NCBI GenBank assembly: GCA_034678415.1
Contig: JAXDBV010000055.1
Coordinates: forward strand, 1 to 7,271
Direction of reading: 5' to 3'
Length of the DNA: 7,271 nt
Source: JAXDBV01 sp034678415
GTDB lineage: Bacteria > Bacteroidota > Bacteroidia > Bacteroidales > VadinHA17
Positions 7,145-7,271 of the stretch are shown here, one piece after another; position 1 is the stretch's first letter; every line of letters starts with the position of its first letter. The notes below the pieces were generated by a model. That model did not search any database and had not been told where the DNA came from. It saw only the letters and a list, made by a program, of their open reading frames with translations. Position numbers and translations under genes: made by a program.

Positions 7145-7271
7145 GCAGCAAAGGTTTTATTAAGCTGTTAAAATTATTGAAAATAAATTTATATTTTTAG
7201 CATCGGGAGACTTTGATGGCATTAGTTATCAACAAATATTAAGCCATATGGATGTGTCGGTATTGGTTGGC
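7145..7271 (-). promoter_or_regulatory. AT-rich upstream region of galK, probable promoter region
   Basis: The 60 nt before galK are strongly AT-rich (about 7157-7200), unlike the gene bodies, which is what a promoter region would look like here. On the minus strand AACCTTTG (7156-7149) matches the Bacteroidota -7 element TAnnTTTG at all fixed positions but the first. It lies only 4 nt before ATG 7144, and no clear TTTG -33 element is seen at the usual distance upstream. A second near-match, AATATTTG, lies about 80 nt further upstream. No Shine-Dalgarno sequence is visible. On the plus strand an ATG at 7248 stays open to the window edge (8 codons), too little to call a gene. On the minus strand the tail of an upstream gene could end in this stretch, but none is recognisable. 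Confidence 0.3.

Noticed and set aside
7215..7241. Tiny plus-strand frame ATGGCATTAG... ending in TAA after eight codons
   Set aside because: Too short, with no regulatory context such as a leader-peptide arrangement. Most likely chance in AT-rich intergenic DNA.
7248..7271. Start of a divergent plus-strand gene at ATG 7248
   Set aside because: Only eight codons are visible, with no clear ribosome binding site, promoter or recognisable sequence. It cannot be told from a chance ATG.
1..7271. CRISPR arrays, tRNA/rRNA genes, insertion-sequence ends, phage or defence genes
   Set aside because: Reading both strands showed no spaced direct repeats, cloverleaf-like segments, transposase motifs or other such genes. 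Nearly all of the window is covered by four clear protein genes.

Overview
The window looks like a chromosomal segment from a member of the Bacteroidota. The strongest sign is a C-terminal sorting domain of the type IX secretion system (T9SS) on a secreted M1 peptidase. A lipoprotein-type family GH3 glycosidase, a GH172 (DUF2961) enzyme and weak Shine-Dalgarno sequences fit this. I cannot place it to genus. Base composition is moderate, and the gene ends and starts look AT-rich.

Layout: (1) nt 1-1160, plus strand: the C-terminal 385 residues of a GH172/DUF2961 glycosidase, cut by the left edge, with two extra beta-rich regions after the family core. (2) nt 1198-3132, plus strand: a complete secreted M1 metallopeptidase with a T9SS sorting domain, 37 nt after gene 1 and possibly co-transcribed with it. 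(3) nt 3112-3158: a hairpin between the convergent genes, overlapping the M1 stop codon, with a T-tract on the minus-strand side. (4) nt 3171-5774, minus strand: a complete GH3 lipoprotein of the beta-xylosidase type with a PA14 domain inserted in its C-terminal catalytic half. (5) nt 5775-5980: a gap with no convincing gene but one protein-like, startless open frame. (6) nt 5981-7144, minus strand: a complete galactokinase. (7) nt 7145-7271: AT-rich sequence upstream of galK, with no gene that can be supported.

Taken together, three of the four genes handle carbohydrates. GH172 and GH3 enzymes would trim exo-linked furanosyl/pyranosyl units outside the cytoplasm, and GalK would phosphorylate galactose inside it. 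The M1 peptidase would be secreted or surface-anchored and trim peptides. No SusC/SusD pair, regulator, transporter, galT or galM lies in the window, so it is not a recognisable polysaccharide utilisation locus on this evidence. I found no CRISPR array, RNA gene, insertion sequence, phage gene or defence module. Most of the window is ordinary catabolic gene content. The points most worth a second look are the domain additions on the GH172 and GH3 proteins and the orphan open frame between galK and the GH3 gene.
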